DNA of 64,000 nt. It comes from Mesorhizobium sp. L-8-3. GTDB taxonomy: Bacteria > Pseudomonadota > Alphaproteobacteria > Rhizobiales > Rhizobiaceae. Shown piece by piece: positions 1 to 8,185 of this stretch. The stretch spans positions 1,240,001 to 1,304,000 of the forward strand of contig NZ_AP023262.1 of the NCBI RefSeq assembly GCF_016756615.1, written 5' to 3'. The first letter of the stretch is position 1. Each line of letters opens with the position of its first letter. The notes beneath the pieces were generated by a model. The model did no database searches. It was not told the origin of the DNA and worked only from the letters and a program-made list of their open reading frames with translations. The position numbers were made by a program, and so were the translations under genes.

Positions 1-645
1 TGCGCCTATCCGCTGGATTTCATCCCCAATGCCAGCGCTACGGGCCGGGCGGGTCATCCGAAGAACGTCATCATGCTGACCGCAGACGCTTTCGGCGTCA
101 TGCCGCCGATCGCAAAGCTGACGCCGGCGCAGGCCATGTACCACTTCCTTTCGGGCTACACGGCCAAGGTCGCCGGCACCGAACGTGGCGTGACCGAACC
201 TGAAGCGACCTTCTCGACCTGCTTCGGCGCACCCTTCATGCCGCGCCATCCGTCCGAATACGGCAATCTCCTGCGCCAGCTCATCGCCGAGCACGGCGTC
301 GACTGCTGGCTCGTCAATACCGGCTGGACCGGCGGCGCCTACGGCACTGGCAGGCGCATGCCGATCAAGGCGACGCGGGCTTTGCTTGCAGCCGCACTCG
401 ACGGCTCCCTCAAGGGCGCTGAATTCAGGACCGATCCCAATTTCGGATTCGCCGTGCCGGTCGCCGTGCCCGGCGTCGATCCGGCGATCCTCGACCCGTG
501 CTCGACCTGGGCCGACAAGGCCGCCTACGACAACCAGGCCCGTCGCCTGGTCGGCATGTTCGTCGACAATTTCGGCAAGTTCGAAGCCCATGTCGACGCC
601 AGCGTGCTGGGTGCCGCGCCGCGCGTCCTGGAGGCAGCGGAGTAG
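1..645 (+). CDS. pckA: Phosphoenolpyruvate carboxykinase (ATP), C-terminal part
   Basis: The reading frame is open from the first base, so the gene begins outside the window; 214 residues of a family usually near 535 are present. The enzyme makes phosphoenolpyruvate from oxaloacetate and ATP, the entry step of gluconeogenesis in the cytoplasm. The visible part starts in the conserved stretch [13 protein letters not shown], followed by [13 protein letters not shown] and the nucleotide-site segment [12 protein letters not shown], all typical of the ATP-type enzyme. The upstream P-loop is outside the window. A strong terminator follows 22 bases after the stop codon, so pckA ends its own transcript. 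Confidence 0.96.
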   Translation, partial: CAYPLDFIPNASATGRAGHPKNVIMLTADAFGVMPPIAKLTPAQAMYHFLSGYTAKVAGTERGVTEPEATFSTCFGAPFMPRHPSEYGNLLRQLIAEHGVDCWLVNTGWTGGAYGTGRRMPIKATRALLAAALDGSLKGAEFRTDPNFGFAVPVAVPGVDPAILDPCSTWADKAAYDNQARRLVGMFVDNFGKFEAHVDASVLGAAPRVLEAAE

Positions 646-667
646 GTCGCCATATGATCGTTCTTCG

Positions 668-699
668 AAAGGCCCGGCACGTCCGGGCCTTTTCTTTTT
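668..699 (+). terminator. Rho-independent terminator of pckA
   Basis: GGCCCGG and CCGGGCC form a 7-bp GC stem with a short loop, followed directly by TTTTCTTTTT. It lies between the pckA stop and the ribosome binding site of the next gene and has the correct polarity for pckA. Confidence 0.85.
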
Positions 700-734
700 C
701 GCCGGAATGGCGCATCCGGACCGTGGAGGATGCC

Positions 735-1403
735 ATGAAACACAACAGACAAGTGCCGCTCTCCTTTCGGGAGCTCCCGACGGACGAGATGAACGAGCGG
801 GCGCTCGAATTCCGCGAGCTGATGACGCGGCGGCGCACCGTTCGCGACTTTTCCGACCGGCCGGTGCCGCGTGCCCTGATCGAACAATGCGTCATGACGG
901 CGGCCACGGCACCATCCGGCGCCAACCAGCAGCCCTGGACCTTCGTGTGTATTGCGGACCCGGCCACCAAGCACGAAATCAGGCTGGCCGCCGAAGAGGA
1001 GGAGCGAACCTTCTATGCCGGCCGGGCCTCCACGGAATGGCTGGAGGCGCTGGCGCCGATCGGCACCGACGCCAACAAGCCCTTTCTCGAAACGGCGCCC
1101 TGGCTGATCGCAATCTTCGCGCAGCGCTACGGCGTCGGCCCGGGCGGCAAACGCACGAAGCACTATTACGTGCCGGAATCGGTCGGCATCGCGACGGGCC
1201 TGCTGATCGCCAGCCTGCACAATGCCGGCCTGGCGACACTGACCCACACTCCGTCGCCCATGGGTTTCCTCAACGCCATCTGCGGCCGGCCGGAAAGCGA
1301 GAAAGCGTTGATCCTGCTCGTCGCCGGCTACCCGGCCGAAGATGCTCAGGTTCCCGACATCGCACGCAAGCGGGCCGACGAAGTCATCGTCTGGCGGGAA
1401 TAG
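735..1403 (+). CDS. Nitroreductase-family FMN oxidoreductase
   Basis: A 222-residue cytoplasmic flavoprotein of the nitroreductase superfamily. The FMN-phosphate motif RRRTVRDFS is at residues 32-40 and [10 protein letters not shown] at 59-68, the arrangement seen in the iodotyrosine-deiodinase/BluB-like branch. The C-terminal part ([16 protein letters not shown], then a hydrophobic strand before GYPAED) fits the fold. The substrate cannot be told from sequence. The ATG at 735 is chosen because GGAGG lies five bases before it; upstream in-frame starts would run through the pckA terminator. It stands alone, convergent with metA. Confidence 0.85.
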   Translation: MKHNRQVPLSFRELPTDEMNERALEFRELMTRRRTVRDFSDRPVPRALIEQCVMTAATAPSGANQQPWTFVCIADPATKHEIRLAAEEEERTFYAGRASTEWLEALAPIGTDANKPFLETAPWLIAIFAQRYGVGPGGKRTKHYYVPESVGIATGLLIASLHNAGLATLTHTPSPMGFLNAICGRPESEKALILLVAGYPAEDAQVPDIARKRADEVIVWRE

Positions 1404-1496
1404 CAGCCACCGACCAAGCGGCTCGGTCAACCCGCCGGGCCGCATGCCAGCCCGGTTCTGCCCGGTAAACTGATCGGCTCCCCCGGCTCAAGGCTC

Positions 1497-2414
1497 CTAT
1501 TCTCCGATCCGGGAGATGTCGAAAGGCGTCGTCTGATAAAGTTGGTTGATCCAGTTTCCGAAAAGCAGGTGGGCCTGGCTGCGCCAGCGATTCTCCGGAC
1601 GCCGGTCCGGATCGTCCTTCGGGAAATAGTTCCGCGGCAGCGCGATCGGCTTGTTCGCGGCGCGATCCCGGAAATATTCGTCGCCGAGCGAGCCGGAATC
1701 ATACTCGATATGGTTGAACATATGGAGCGACCGGTGGACCGGATCATCCAGCAGGCACAGGCCCGCCTCGTCCGATTCCATCAGCACGTCCATGCCGCTG
1801 TCCTGCGGGATGTCCTCGCGGCGGACTTCGGTCCAGCGCGAGACGGGGATCGAGAAATCGTCGGAGAACCCTCTGAGATAGGGGGAGGCCGGTGCGAGGT
1901 TGCGGTGACGATAGACGCCGAACGCCTTCTCGGGCAGCTGGTATTTGGGCATGCCATGGAAATGGTGGACCGCGGCCTGCGCACCCCAGCAGATGTTGAA
2001 GGTGCTGTGGACATTGGTCTGCGTCCAGTCAAAGACGCGACGCAGCTCATCCCAGTAGGTCACCTGCTCGAACGGCATTGTCTCCACCGGGGCGCCGGTC
2101 GTGATGAAGCCATCGAACTTCTCCGAACGGACCGCTTCCCAGTCGCGGTAGAACGATATCATGTGTTCGCTCGGCGTATTGCGCGCGACGTGATTGGTCA
2201 TCTTCACCAGCGTCAGTTCCACCTGGAGCGGCGTCGCGCCCAGCAGCCTGGCGATCTGCGTCTCGGTCTTGATCTTGTTGGGCATCAGGTTGAGCAGGGC
2301 TATGTGCAGCGGCCTTATGTCCTGGCGGATCGCATCCGCCTCGCGCATCACCATCACGCCTTCCGCTTCCAGTGTGGCGCGGGCGGGAAGATCGTTAGGT
2401 ATCTTTATCGGCAT
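1497..2414 (-). CDS. metA: Homoserine O-acyltransferase MetA (predicted acetyl-CoA type)
   Basis: A 305-residue enzyme that activates homoserine by O-acylation, the first committed step of methionine synthesis. The catalytic Cys142 lies in FNICWGAQ, and His235 and Glu237 lie in MFNHIEYDS, the same numbers as in the E. coli enzyme. Residue 111 is Glu (GAPVETMPF). In characterised MetA proteins Glu at this position goes with acetyl-CoA use and Gly with succinyl-CoA, so homoserine O-acetyltransferase activity is predicted although the family name is succinyltransferase. The ATG at 2414 gives the family length. A folded leader of about 150 bases precedes it, and one arm of a hairpin covers the ribosome binding site. 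Confidence 0.95.
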   Translation of the reverse strand: MPIKIPNDLPARATLEAEGVMVMREADAIRQDIRPLHIALLNLMPNKIKTETQIARLLGATPLQVELTLVKMTNHVARNTPSEHMISFYRDWEAVRSEKFDGFITTGAPVETMPFEQVTYWDELRRVFDWTQTNVHSTFNICWGAQAAVHHFHGMPKYQLPEKAFGVYRHRNLAPASPYLRGFSDDFSIPVSRWTEVRREDIPQDSGMDVLMESDEAGLCLLDDPVHRSLHMFNHIEYDSGSLGDEYFRDRAANKPIALPRNYFPKDDPDRRPENRWRSQAHLLFGNWINQLYQTTPFDISRIGE

Positions 2415-2421
2415 TTGCCTG

Positions 2422-2570
2422 CTGTCCTTCAGTTGCGGCGAGTAGGACAGACGCTGTGGCGTGACCCGTTGGTTGCCGGTTCGGCCACATCCTCCCTGGG
2501 GAGCGCCACCTTGCCCGGGGAGCAGGTTGGCGTTGGGCGTCGGCCCAACTCTTGATGTGGCGACACATCT
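2422..2570 (-). promoter_or_regulatory. Structured metA leader, candidate riboswitch
   Basis: Read on the minus strand, the leader contains consecutive hairpins: GATGTG/CACATC, GTTGGGC/GCCCAAC (7 bp, perfect), GCCAACCT/AGGTGGC with one bulged A, CTCC/GGAG, and GTGGC/GCCAC enclosing GAACCGGCAACC. The last stem, CTGTCCT (2450-2444) with AGGACAG (2428-2422), is perfect and buries the AGGA ribosome binding site of metA, which suggests control of translation. GAACCGGCAACC resembles the conserved core of the SAM-I/SAM-IV riboswitch superfamily; the usual alphaproteobacterial SAM-II consensus (ending CGCTAAA) is not seen. The ligand is inferred only from the gene downstream. Confidence 0.5.
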
Positions 2571-2615
2571 AGCGGGCGCCGCGCGAAATTTCAATGGACC
2601 TGCCGCGCTGCCGCA

Positions 2616-2650
2616 GGGGCCGCCCGCGCATGGCGGCCCTTTCCTTTTTC
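2616..2650 (+). terminator. Terminator-like hairpin without an upstream plus-strand gene
   Basis: GGGCCGCC (2617-2624) pairs perfectly with GGCGGCCC (2632-2639) and is followed by TTTCCTTTTT. Polarity is plus, yet the gene to the left (metA) is on the minus strand. It may end a short antisense or leader transcript, or act as an attenuator before arfB. Confidence 0.6.
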
Positions 2651-2675
2651 GGTGGGTCGCGGCATCACTTGCAGC

Positions 2676-3113
2676 ATGAACTTCGACGACAAGATCATCA
2701 TCGCCGCGGATGCCGTGATTCACCCGGCCGATCTCACCGAGACCTTCATCCGTTCCTCCGGACCGGGCGGACAGAACGTCAACAAGGTAGCGACCGCCGT
2801 GCAGTTGCGCTTCGACGCCCGCAATGCGGCAGGGCTTTCGGACAGGGTGCGCGAGCGAACGATCAGGCTTGCCGGCCAGCGCGCCACCAAGGAAGGCATC
2901 GTCGTTATCGAGGCGGGGCGCTTCCGCACGCAGGAGCAGAACCGGGCGGACGCCAGGGCGCGGCTGACCGCGCTCGTCGCCAGGGCGGCCGAGCCGCCGC
3001 CTCCGCCGCGCAAGAAGACCAAGCCGTCCAAGGGCGCCGTCGAGCGCCGGCTGAAATCCAAGGCCGGGCGGTCGACAGTCAAGAAGCTGCGCGGCCGCGT
3101 CGACGGGGAATGA
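2676..3113 (+). CDS. arfB: Alternative ribosome-rescue factor ArfB (peptidyl-tRNA hydrolase)
   Basis: A 145-residue class-I release-factor-like hydrolase that frees peptides from ribosomes stalled on mRNA without a stop codon. The catalytic GGQ is at residues 31-33 ([10 protein letters not shown]), which is diagnostic. After the globular domain there is a proline run and a tail rich in Lys and Arg (from about residue 107), the part known in ArfB to enter the empty mRNA channel. The start at ATG 2676 matches the family N-terminus; a GTG eight codons upstream is possible but adds nothing conserved. A terminator-like hairpin lies just upstream. Confidence 0.9.
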   Translation: MNFDDKIIIAADAVIHPADLTETFIRSSGPGGQNVNKVATAVQLRFDARNAAGLSDRVRERTIRLAGQRATKEGIVVIEAGRFRTQEQNRADARARLTALVARAAEPPPPPRKKTKPSKGAVERRLKSKAGRSTVKKLRGRVDGE

Positions 3114-3208
3114 CGGCTCGCCGCGGCCGGCAGATTTCCTGCCTTCCAATTTGCGGGGGCGGATGCAACAGTCGGGCGCGATTTCATGCGGCAAGAGGAG
3201 AACCTGCC

Positions 3209-3727
3209 ATGGGCATGTTTGATTTCGTGAAGAATGTCGGCAAGAAGCTCGGCTTCGGCGGTGACGACGAGGCGCCGAAGCCGGAAGAGCTGAAGCAGGA
3301 ACTCGATTCCTACAAGCTTGGCACGGACAAGGTGGAAGTCGAGGTCCAGGGCGACAAGGCGATCCTCAAGGGTGTCGTCTCCGACCAGTCCGTCTTCGAG
3401 AAGGCGGTCATCGCCGTCGGCAATACGCTGGGCATCACCAAGGTCGAGGCCGGCGAACTCAAGGTTGTCGCGCCGGATTCCGGGCTGAAACTCGACGCCA
3501 ATGCGGACATGACGGCCCTGGTCAAGGCGGCCACGCCGGCAAAACAGCCGGTCTTCTACACGGTCAAGAAGGGCGACAATTTGTGGAAGATCGCCGAACA
3601 CCACTACGGCAAGGGCAAGGGCGCCAAGAACAACATCATCTTCGAGGCCAACAAGCCGATGCTGACGCATCCGGACAAGATCTATCCGGGGCAGGTGCTG
3701 CGCATCCCGGATCTCGCCGAAGCCTGA
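3209..3727 (+). CDS. BON and LysM domain protein
   Basis: A 172-residue protein with a BON domain at about 27-95 followed by a C-terminal LysM domain at about 119-168 ([19 protein letters not shown], then a [13 protein letters not shown] ending). This layout matches the YgaU/Kbp family: E. coli Kbp binds potassium in the cytoplasm, and other members have been linked to the cell wall. There is no signal peptide, so a cytoplasmic location is likelier. The start ATG 3209 is preceded by AAGAGGAG. It appears to be a single gene, with a GC-rich hairpin after the stop. Confidence 0.9.
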   Translation: MGMFDFVKNVGKKLGFGGDDEAPKPEELKQELDSYKLGTDKVEVEVQGDKAILKGVVSDQSVFEKAVIAVGNTLGITKVEAGELKVVAPDSGLKLDANADMTALVKAATPAKQPVFYTVKKGDNLWKIAEHHYGKGKGAKNNIIFEANKPMLTHPDKIYPGQVLRIPDLAEA

Positions 3728-3761
3728 AACGGGTGGCGGCCGTCTCACAAAGCCTGCAGCA

Positions 3762-3785
3762 CGGCGGCCTCGGGCCGCCGTTTCT
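3762..3785 (+). terminator. GC hairpin after the LysM gene
   Basis: CGGCGGCC and GGCCGCCG form a perfect 8-bp stem with a TCG loop, followed by TTTCT. It is a plausible but weak intrinsic terminator because the T run is short. Confidence 0.5.
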
Positions 3786-3842
3786 GATTGACCCGAGAGT
3801 AATGCGAGCGGCCGATGAAATCGGCGCGCGACTGCGCGCCGC

Positions 3843-3866
3843 GCCTGGATGTGTCGACATCCAGGC
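3843..3866. repeat. Perfect 10-bp inverted repeat upstream of alkB
   Basis: GCCTGGATGT (3843-3852) and ACATCCAGGC (3857-3866) are exact inverted copies separated by GTCG. The site ends 25 bases before the alkB ATG, where an operator or a leader hairpin would lie. No known regulator consensus was recognised. Confidence 0.6.
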
Positions 3867-3891
3867 CTATTGGCATAGCGGGAGCGACACC

Positions 3892-4512
3892 ATGCAGGTT
3901 CTGCCGAAGGGCGTCAGGCACATGCCGGATTTCCTCGACCGCGAGGCGCAGGAGGCGCTCGTCGCCGAAATACGCGACGTCGTCCAGAATGCTCCTCTCT
4001 ATACGCCGGTGATGCCGCGCACCGGCAAGCCGATGAGCGTGCGCATGACCAATTGCGGCACGCTCGGCTGGGTGACGGATCAGGATCGCGGCTATCGCTA
4101 CCAGGCCACGCATCCGATGACCGGCCAACCCTGGCCGCCGATCCCCGATCGCCTGCTGCGGATCTGGGAAGCGGTTTCCGGCTATCCGCACCCACCCGAG
4201 GCATGCCTCGTCAATTTCTACAGCGAGGATGCGAAAATGGGTCTGCACCAGGACCGCGACGAAGCGGAATTTGCCGCTCCCGTGGTCTCGATCTCGCTCG
4301 GCGACACTTGCCTGTTCCGTGTCGGGCAGACACGGCGCGACGGCCGCACAATATCCTTCCAGTTGAAGAGCGGCGATCTCGTCGTGCTCGGCGGCGAAGG
4401 ACGGCTGGCCTTCCACGGCGTAGACCGCATCTACCCGTCGACCTCGACCTTGCTCAAGAATGGCGGGCGCATCAACCTCACGCTTAGGCGCGTGACTCTG
4501 TCCGGACGATGA
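3892..4512 (+). CDS. alkB: AlkB-type Fe(II)/2-oxoglutarate dioxygenase, DNA alkylation repair
   Basis: A 206-residue dioxygenase that removes methyl groups from N1-methyladenine and N3-methylcytosine by oxidation. The iron ligands are visible as H119-x-D121 (GLHQDRDE) and H175 (AFHGVDR); Arg193 and Arg199 (GGRINLTLRR) form the 2-oxoglutarate-binding RxxxxxR motif. VNFYSEDAKMG precedes the iron site as in E. coli AlkB. The ATG at 3892 is preceded by GGAG and gives the family length. No ada gene is adjacent. A perfect inverted repeat lies 25 bases upstream and may be its control site. Confidence 0.93.
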   Translation: MQVLPKGVRHMPDFLDREAQEALVAEIRDVVQNAPLYTPVMPRTGKPMSVRMTNCGTLGWVTDQDRGYRYQATHPMTGQPWPPIPDRLLRIWEAVSGYPHPPEACLVNFYSEDAKMGLHQDRDEAEFAAPVVSISLGDTCLFRVGQTRRDGRTISFQLKSGDLVVLGGEGRLAFHGVDRIYPSTSTLLKNGGRINLTLRRVTLSGR

Positions 4513-4527
4513 TCGTGCAGCCCGGCG

Positions 4528-5487
4528 TCAGAGCTTCCTGAGAGCGACCTCCTCGACGAGGTGATCGACGCCTTTCCTCAGGATGAGGTCGGCGCGCGGG
4601 CGCGTCGGCTGAATGTTCTCCCGCAGGTTCTTCAGGTTGATGTTGCTCCACAGCCCTTCGGCGATTGCGCGGGCGGCGTCTTCCGAAAGCTGCGAATAGC
4701 GATGGAAGAAGGATTGAGGATTACGGAAGGCCGTCTCTCGCAGCCGCATGAAGCGGGCGATGTACCAATTGTGGATCAACTCCTCCTCGGCGTCGATATA
4801 GATCGAAAAGTCGAAGAAATCGGAGACGAAAGGTACGAACTTGCCGTCCCTCGGCAGTTCGCGCGGCTGCAGCACGTTCAGGCCCTCGAAGATGAGGATA
4901 TCCGGCCGATCGATGGTGACGAATTCGCCCGGCATGACGTCATAGGTGAGGTGCGAATAGATCGGCGCCCGTACGTTTGGCTGGCCGGACTTGATGGCCG
5001 ACAGGAAACGCAGCAGCGCGCCGACATCGTAAGAATCGGGGAAACCTTTGCGCTCCATGAGGTTTTCGCGGCGCAGCACCTCATTCGGATAGAGGAAGCC
5101 GTCAGTGGTGACGAGATCGACCTTCGGACTCGACGGCCAGCGGGCCAGGAGCTCCTTCAGCACGCGCGCCGTGGTCGACTTGCCGACTGCCACCGACCCG
5201 GCCATGCCGATGATGAAGGGTGTCTTCACCACATTGTCGGCATTGAAGAAGAGCTTGCGGCGATGGAACAGAAGCTGGCTGGACTCCACGTGGTAGGACA
5301 GCAGGCGCGACATCGAGAGGTAGATCCTGCGGACCTCGTCGAGGTCGATCGGATCATAGAGAGAGCTCAGCCTGCGAACTTCGTCGGCGGTAAGGGTGAG
5401 CGGCGTATCGGCCCGGAACTCCGCCCATCGTTCGGCCGAGAAGAATCTGTAGGGTGAGTACTTCTCGGTTCGAACAAGCTGATCCAT
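4528..5487 (-). CDS. coaA: Type I pantothenate kinase
   Basis: A 319-residue kinase that phosphorylates pantothenate, the first and usually controlling step of coenzyme A synthesis. The P-loop GSVAVGKST is at 97-105, followed by [11 protein letters not shown] and [14 protein letters not shown] segments (here [15 protein letters not shown]), all typical of bacterial CoaA. The ATG at 5487 is preferred over a TTG one codon upstream. The gene follows hisE by 22 bases, so it is probably co-transcribed with the histidine genes. coaE, the last enzyme of the same pathway, is 15 kb away. Confidence 0.96.
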   Translation of the reverse strand: MDQLVRTEKYSPYRFFSAERWAEFRADTPLTLTADEVRRLSSLYDPIDLDEVRRIYLSMSRLLSYHVESSQLLFHRRKLFFNADNVVKTPFIIGMAGSVAVGKSTTARVLKELLARWPSSPKVDLVTTDGFLYPNEVLRRENLMERKGFPDSYDVGALLRFLSAIKSGQPNVRAPIYSHLTYDVMPGEFVTIDRPDILIFEGLNVLQPRELPRDGKFVPFVSDFFDFSIYIDAEEELIHNWYIARFMRLRETAFRNPQSFFHRYSQLSEDAARAIAEGLWSNINLKNLRENIQPTRPRADLILRKGVDHLVEEVALRKL

Positions 5488-5509
5488 CAATGCGCGACCC
5501 CTCGTCAGT

Positions 5510-5833
5510 TCAGCCGTGCTTGCGCGATGCCTTTTCGGCGATCCCGGACTGGCCGGTCCGCCGCTCGAGCTCCGTCATGACGTCGTCGAGCGGGATGCCG
5601 GCGATCGCCAGGACCACCAACCAATGGTAGAGGAGATCAGCACTCTCCGAAACAAGCGCGGCCTTGTCTCCGCCGACAGCCGCGATCACGGTCTCGACGC
5701 CCTCTTCGCCGAGCTTCTTGGCCGCCCGCTCCATGCCCGACCGGAAGAGCTTGGCCGTCCAGGACTGGGCATCGCCGGACTGCGCCCGCTCCGCGACGAT
5801 CCTTTCGAGGTCGGCCAGTGAGAATGCTGTCAT
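5510..5833 (-). CDS. hisE: Phosphoribosyl-ATP pyrophosphatase
   Basis: A 107-residue enzyme that hydrolyses phosphoribosyl-ATP to phosphoribosyl-AMP in histidine synthesis. The MazG-like helical motif [14 protein letters not shown] with downstream [11 protein letters not shown] carries the acidic magnesium ligands. It stands alone rather than fused to HisI, as is usual in rhizobia. It is in the his operon, 83 bases after hisF; that gap contains an inverted-repeat element. Confidence 0.95.
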   Translation of the reverse strand: MTAFSLADLERIVAERAQSGDAQSWTAKLFRSGMERAAKKLGEEGVETVIAAVGGDKAALVSESADLLYHWLVVLAIAGIPLDDVMTELERRTGQSGIAEKASRKHG

Positions 5834-5878
5834 GGGCGCGCCCCTCGAACGCCGGTCGTGTGGTGAAGCGCGACGGTT

Positions 5879-5928
5879 GGACCGATACGCATGTCGTTTT
5901 CCGCTTTCGGTCCGATCTAATGCGTCGG
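5879..5928. repeat. Rhizobial-type palindromic element in the hisF-hisE gap
   Basis: GGACCGA (5879-5885) and TCGGTCC (5907-5913) are inverted copies, flanked by a second pair ACGCAT/ATGCGT. The element covers the hisF stop codon. Its composition resembles the short palindromic repeats scattered through rhizobial intergenic DNA; copy number in this genome cannot be judged from one window. Confidence 0.5.
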
Positions 5929-6711
5929 GGGAACGGAGTCGAGTCGCATGGCGAGCCCGGCTTTGGCCATATGTGCCTTGGCCTCGGCGATCGAATAGGT
6001 TCCGAAATGGAAGATGGAAGCGGCCAGAACCGCCGTGGCATGGCCGTCGCGGATGCCTTCGACCAGATGATCGAGCGTGCCGACGCCGCCGCTGGCGATC
6101 ACGGGCACGCGAACCGCGTCGGCGACGGTGCGCGTCAGCGCGATGTCGTATCCAGCCTTGGTCCCGTCGCGATCCATCGAGGTGAGCAGGATCTCACCGG
6201 CCCCCAGGGCGACGACCTTCCGCGCGAACTCGACGGCGTCGATGCCCGTGCGCTCGCGCCCGCCATGGGTGAAGATCTCCCAGCGATCTCCTTCACCCGC
6301 GCCCGATACTTTCTTGGCGTCGATGGCGACGACGATGCACTGGTCGCCGAACTTGTCCGCGGCCTCGGCCACGAAGTCCGGGTTCTTCACCGCCGCGGTG
6401 TTGATCGATACCTTGTCGGCGCCGGCAAGCAGCAGCTTGCGGATATCGGCGACCTGGCGGACGCCGCCGCCCACGGTGAGCGGCATGAAGCAGTGCTCGG
6501 CCGTCCGGGCGACGACGTCGAAGATGGTCTCGCGATTGTCCGACGACGCCGTGATGTCGAGGAAGCAGAGCTCGTCGGCGCCGGCCGCGTCATAGGCTCT
6601 CGCTGCCTCGACCGGATCGCCGGCATCGATCAGATCGACGAAATTGACGCCTTTCACGACACGGCCGTCCTTGACATCGAGACAGGGGATTACGCGGGAT
6701 TTGAGGGTCAT
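5917..6711 (-). CDS. hisF: Imidazole glycerol phosphate synthase, cyclase subunit
   Basis: A 264-residue (beta-alpha)8 barrel that uses ammonia from HisH to close the imidazole ring, giving imidazole glycerol phosphate and AICAR. The catalytic aspartates are in [10 protein letters not shown] (D12) and VVAIDAKK; phosphate-binding loops LTVGGGV and IASGGVG are intact. It acts as a HisH-HisF complex, and hisH is in the same operon. A Uma2-type gene lies between hisA and hisF, nine bases upstream of this start. Confidence 0.97.
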   Translation of the reverse strand: MTLKSRVIPCLDVKDGRVVKGVNFVDLIDAGDPVEAARAYDAAGADELCFLDITASSDNRETIFDVVARTAEHCFMPLTVGGGVRQVADIRKLLLAGADKVSINTAAVKNPDFVAEAADKFGDQCIVVAIDAKKVSGAGEGDRWEIFTHGGRERTGIDAVEFARKVVALGAGEILLTSMDRDGTKAGYDIALTRTVADAVRVPVIASGGVGTLDHLVEGIRDGHATAVLAASIFHFGTYSIAEAKAHMAKAGLAMRLDSVPPTH

Positions 6712-6720
6712 GAAGGCGCT

Positions 6721-7281
6721 TCAGTTCTCGATTCCGCTATAGAGCTCGCCGACATCGATCGACACGTCCAAATCGCCGAGGACGACGACTTCGCCCCGGC
6801 CGGCGATCTGAGCCGGTCCCGTCCAGGCGCCGGCAGCATCGCGCGACCAGAGCCACAGGCGCGGCTCGTCCTGCGAAAGGACGAGGTAATAGCGGAGCGT
6901 CGACAGGCCGGTATAGTCGGCAACCTTTTCGCCGAAGTCCTTGATATAGGAAGACGACGACAGGATTTCCGCGACGAACAAAGGCTCCCTCGCCGCGAGA
7001 TCCTGCAACGTATCGAAGGCGCGATCGACATAGACGTCCGGAAAGCGTATTCCATCCTTGGTCCTGACCGCGAATTCGCCCGCTCCGATGTCATATCTGG
7101 AGGGGTCGAGCTGCCGTCCCAATTGCATGGAAAGCCGGAAGGCGAGCCGCGCATGGGCACGCGTGACGTTGATCATCATCTCGACGACCTTCCCCCTGAC
7201 GAACTCCCTCCTGCCCTCGCGCCCTTCGTTCCAGCGCAGGAATTCGTCCGCAGTAGCCGGCATTTTGGACTGAACGTTCAT
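6721..7281 (-). CDS. Uma2-family (DUF820) putative endonuclease within the his operon
   Basis: A 186-residue protein of the Uma2/DUF820 family, which has a restriction-endonuclease-like PD-(D/E)XK fold. FPDVYVDR and, about 20 residues later, FVAEILSSSS supply the expected acidic residues, and YLVLSQDEPRLWLW resembles the C-terminal strand region. The family is abundant in cyanobacteria and patchy elsewhere; its biological role is not settled. It sits between hisA (4 bases) and hisF (9 bases), so it must be transcribed with histidine genes. The usual rhizobial order has hisA directly before hisF, which suggests a later insertion. Confidence 0.8.
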   Translation of the reverse strand: MNVQSKMPATADEFLRWNEGREGRREFVRGKVVEMMINVTRAHARLAFRLSMQLGRQLDPSRYDIGAGEFAVRTKDGIRFPDVYVDRAFDTLQDLAAREPLFVAEILSSSSYIKDFGEKVADYTGLSTLRYYLVLSQDEPRLWLWSRDAAGAWTGPAQIAGRGEVVVLGDLDVSIDVGELYSGIEN

Positions 7282-7285
7282 CGCC

Positions 7286-8041
7286 TCAATCTAGCATGCC
7301 GCGTGGCGGTTTTGAAACGCCGCGCAGGATGGCGAGCGCCTCGGCCGGGTCGATGCGCCCGTCATAGAGCGCGCGGCCGGAAATGGCGCCTTCCAGCTTC
7401 TTCGCGTCCGGCATGGTCATGCGCACGATATCCGCGATCGAGGCCAGCCCGCCCGACGCGATGACGGGGATCGAGACTTCGTCCGCGAGGGCGATCGTAG
7501 CTTCCCAGTTGATGCCGGACAGAACCCCGTCGCGGTCGATATCGGTATAGATGATAGCGGCCACCCCGGCGCCCTCGAACTTCTTCGCCAGCTCCACCGC
7601 TCCGAGCTTCGACGCCTTGGCCCAGCCCTCGACCGCCACCTTGCCGCCGCGCGCATCGATGCCGACGGCGATCTTGCCCGGGAAGAGCCGGCAGGCTTCC
7701 TTGACCAGCTCGGGGTCGCGCACGGCAACCGTACCGAGGATCACCCGCGCCAGGCCCTTGTCCAGCCAGTTCTCGACATGAGCGATGCTGCGGATGCCGC
7801 CGCCGAGCTGAACCGGGTTCTTCGTTGCCGCCAAGATCGCCTCGACTGCCTTGCCGTTGACGGAGCGTCCCTCGAAGGCGCCGTTCAGGTCGACCACATG
7901 CAGCCAGTCGAAACCCTGCTCCTCGAAGCTACGCGCCTGCGCGGCCGGGTCGGCGTTGTAGACGGTCGCCGCGTCCATGTCGCCGAGCTTCAGACGCACA
8001 CATTGGCCGTCCTTGAGGTCGATTGCCGGAAAAAGGATCAT
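7286..8041 (-). CDS. hisA: ProFAR isomerase
   Basis: A 251-residue barrel enzyme that isomerises the ProFAR aminoaldose to the ketose PRFAR, the substrate of His[16 protein letters not shown] (Asp8) and YTDIDRDG carry the two catalytic aspartates, and QLGGGIRS and IASGGLAS the phosphate sites. It resembles HisF as expected for paralogous barrels. It is preceded by 144 bases of palindromic repeat DNA that separates it from hisH. Confidence 0.96.
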   Translation of the reverse strand: MILFPAIDLKDGQCVRLKLGDMDAATVYNADPAAQARSFEEQGFDWLHVVDLNGAFEGRSVNGKAVEAILAATKNPVQLGGGIRSIAHVENWLDKGLARVILGTVAVRDPELVKEACRLFPGKIAVGIDARGGKVAVEGWAKASKLGAVELAKKFEGAGVAAIIYTDIDRDGVLSGINWEATIALADEVSIPVIASGGLASIADIVRMTMPDAKKLEGAISGRALYDGRIDPAEALAILRGVSKPPRGMLD

Positions 8042-8066
8042 ATCTGCCTCAGGCTATCGCGTCGGC

Positions 8067-8090
8067 CCGAAAATCGAAATCGATTTTCGG
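8067..8090. repeat. Perfect 10-bp inverted repeat in the hisH-hisA gap
   Basis: CCGAAAATCG (8067-8076) and CGATTTTCGG (8081-8090) pair exactly around AAAT. The repeat belongs to a compound palindromic region with the element at 8119-8160 and lies inside the his transcript, so it would fold in the RNA. Confidence 0.75.
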
Positions 8091-8118
8091 AAAGCACGAT
8101 GCGCACGTTTAGTAGTGG

Positions 8119-8160
8119 CAGAGCGACCTTTGCGCGTCCAATTGGACGCGCGGCGCTCTG
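8119..8160. repeat. Nested palindrome of rhizobial type in the hisH-hisA gap
   Basis: The core GCGCGTCCAATTGGACGCGC (8132-8151) is a perfect 20-base palindrome. It is enclosed by CAGAGCG and CGCTCTG, making a long nested stem. This sequence style is, to my knowledge, very common between genes in Mesorhizobium and relatives, so it is probably a dispersed repeat and not a local operator. Confidence 0.75.
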
Positions 8161-8185
8161 GCGGGCGGTTGAACGGGACGAGAAC

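Noticed and set aside
2415..2580. Standard SAM-II riboswitch before metA
   Set aside because: The SAM-II signature, including the terminal CGCTAAA, was searched for by eye and not found; the leader is described as a candidate of other type.
5818..7464. A 548-codon plus-strand frame opposite hisF, the Uma2 gene and hisA
   Set aside because: It is antisense to well-conserved genes, has no family features and reflects long open frames that GC-rich codon usage creates on the opposite strand.
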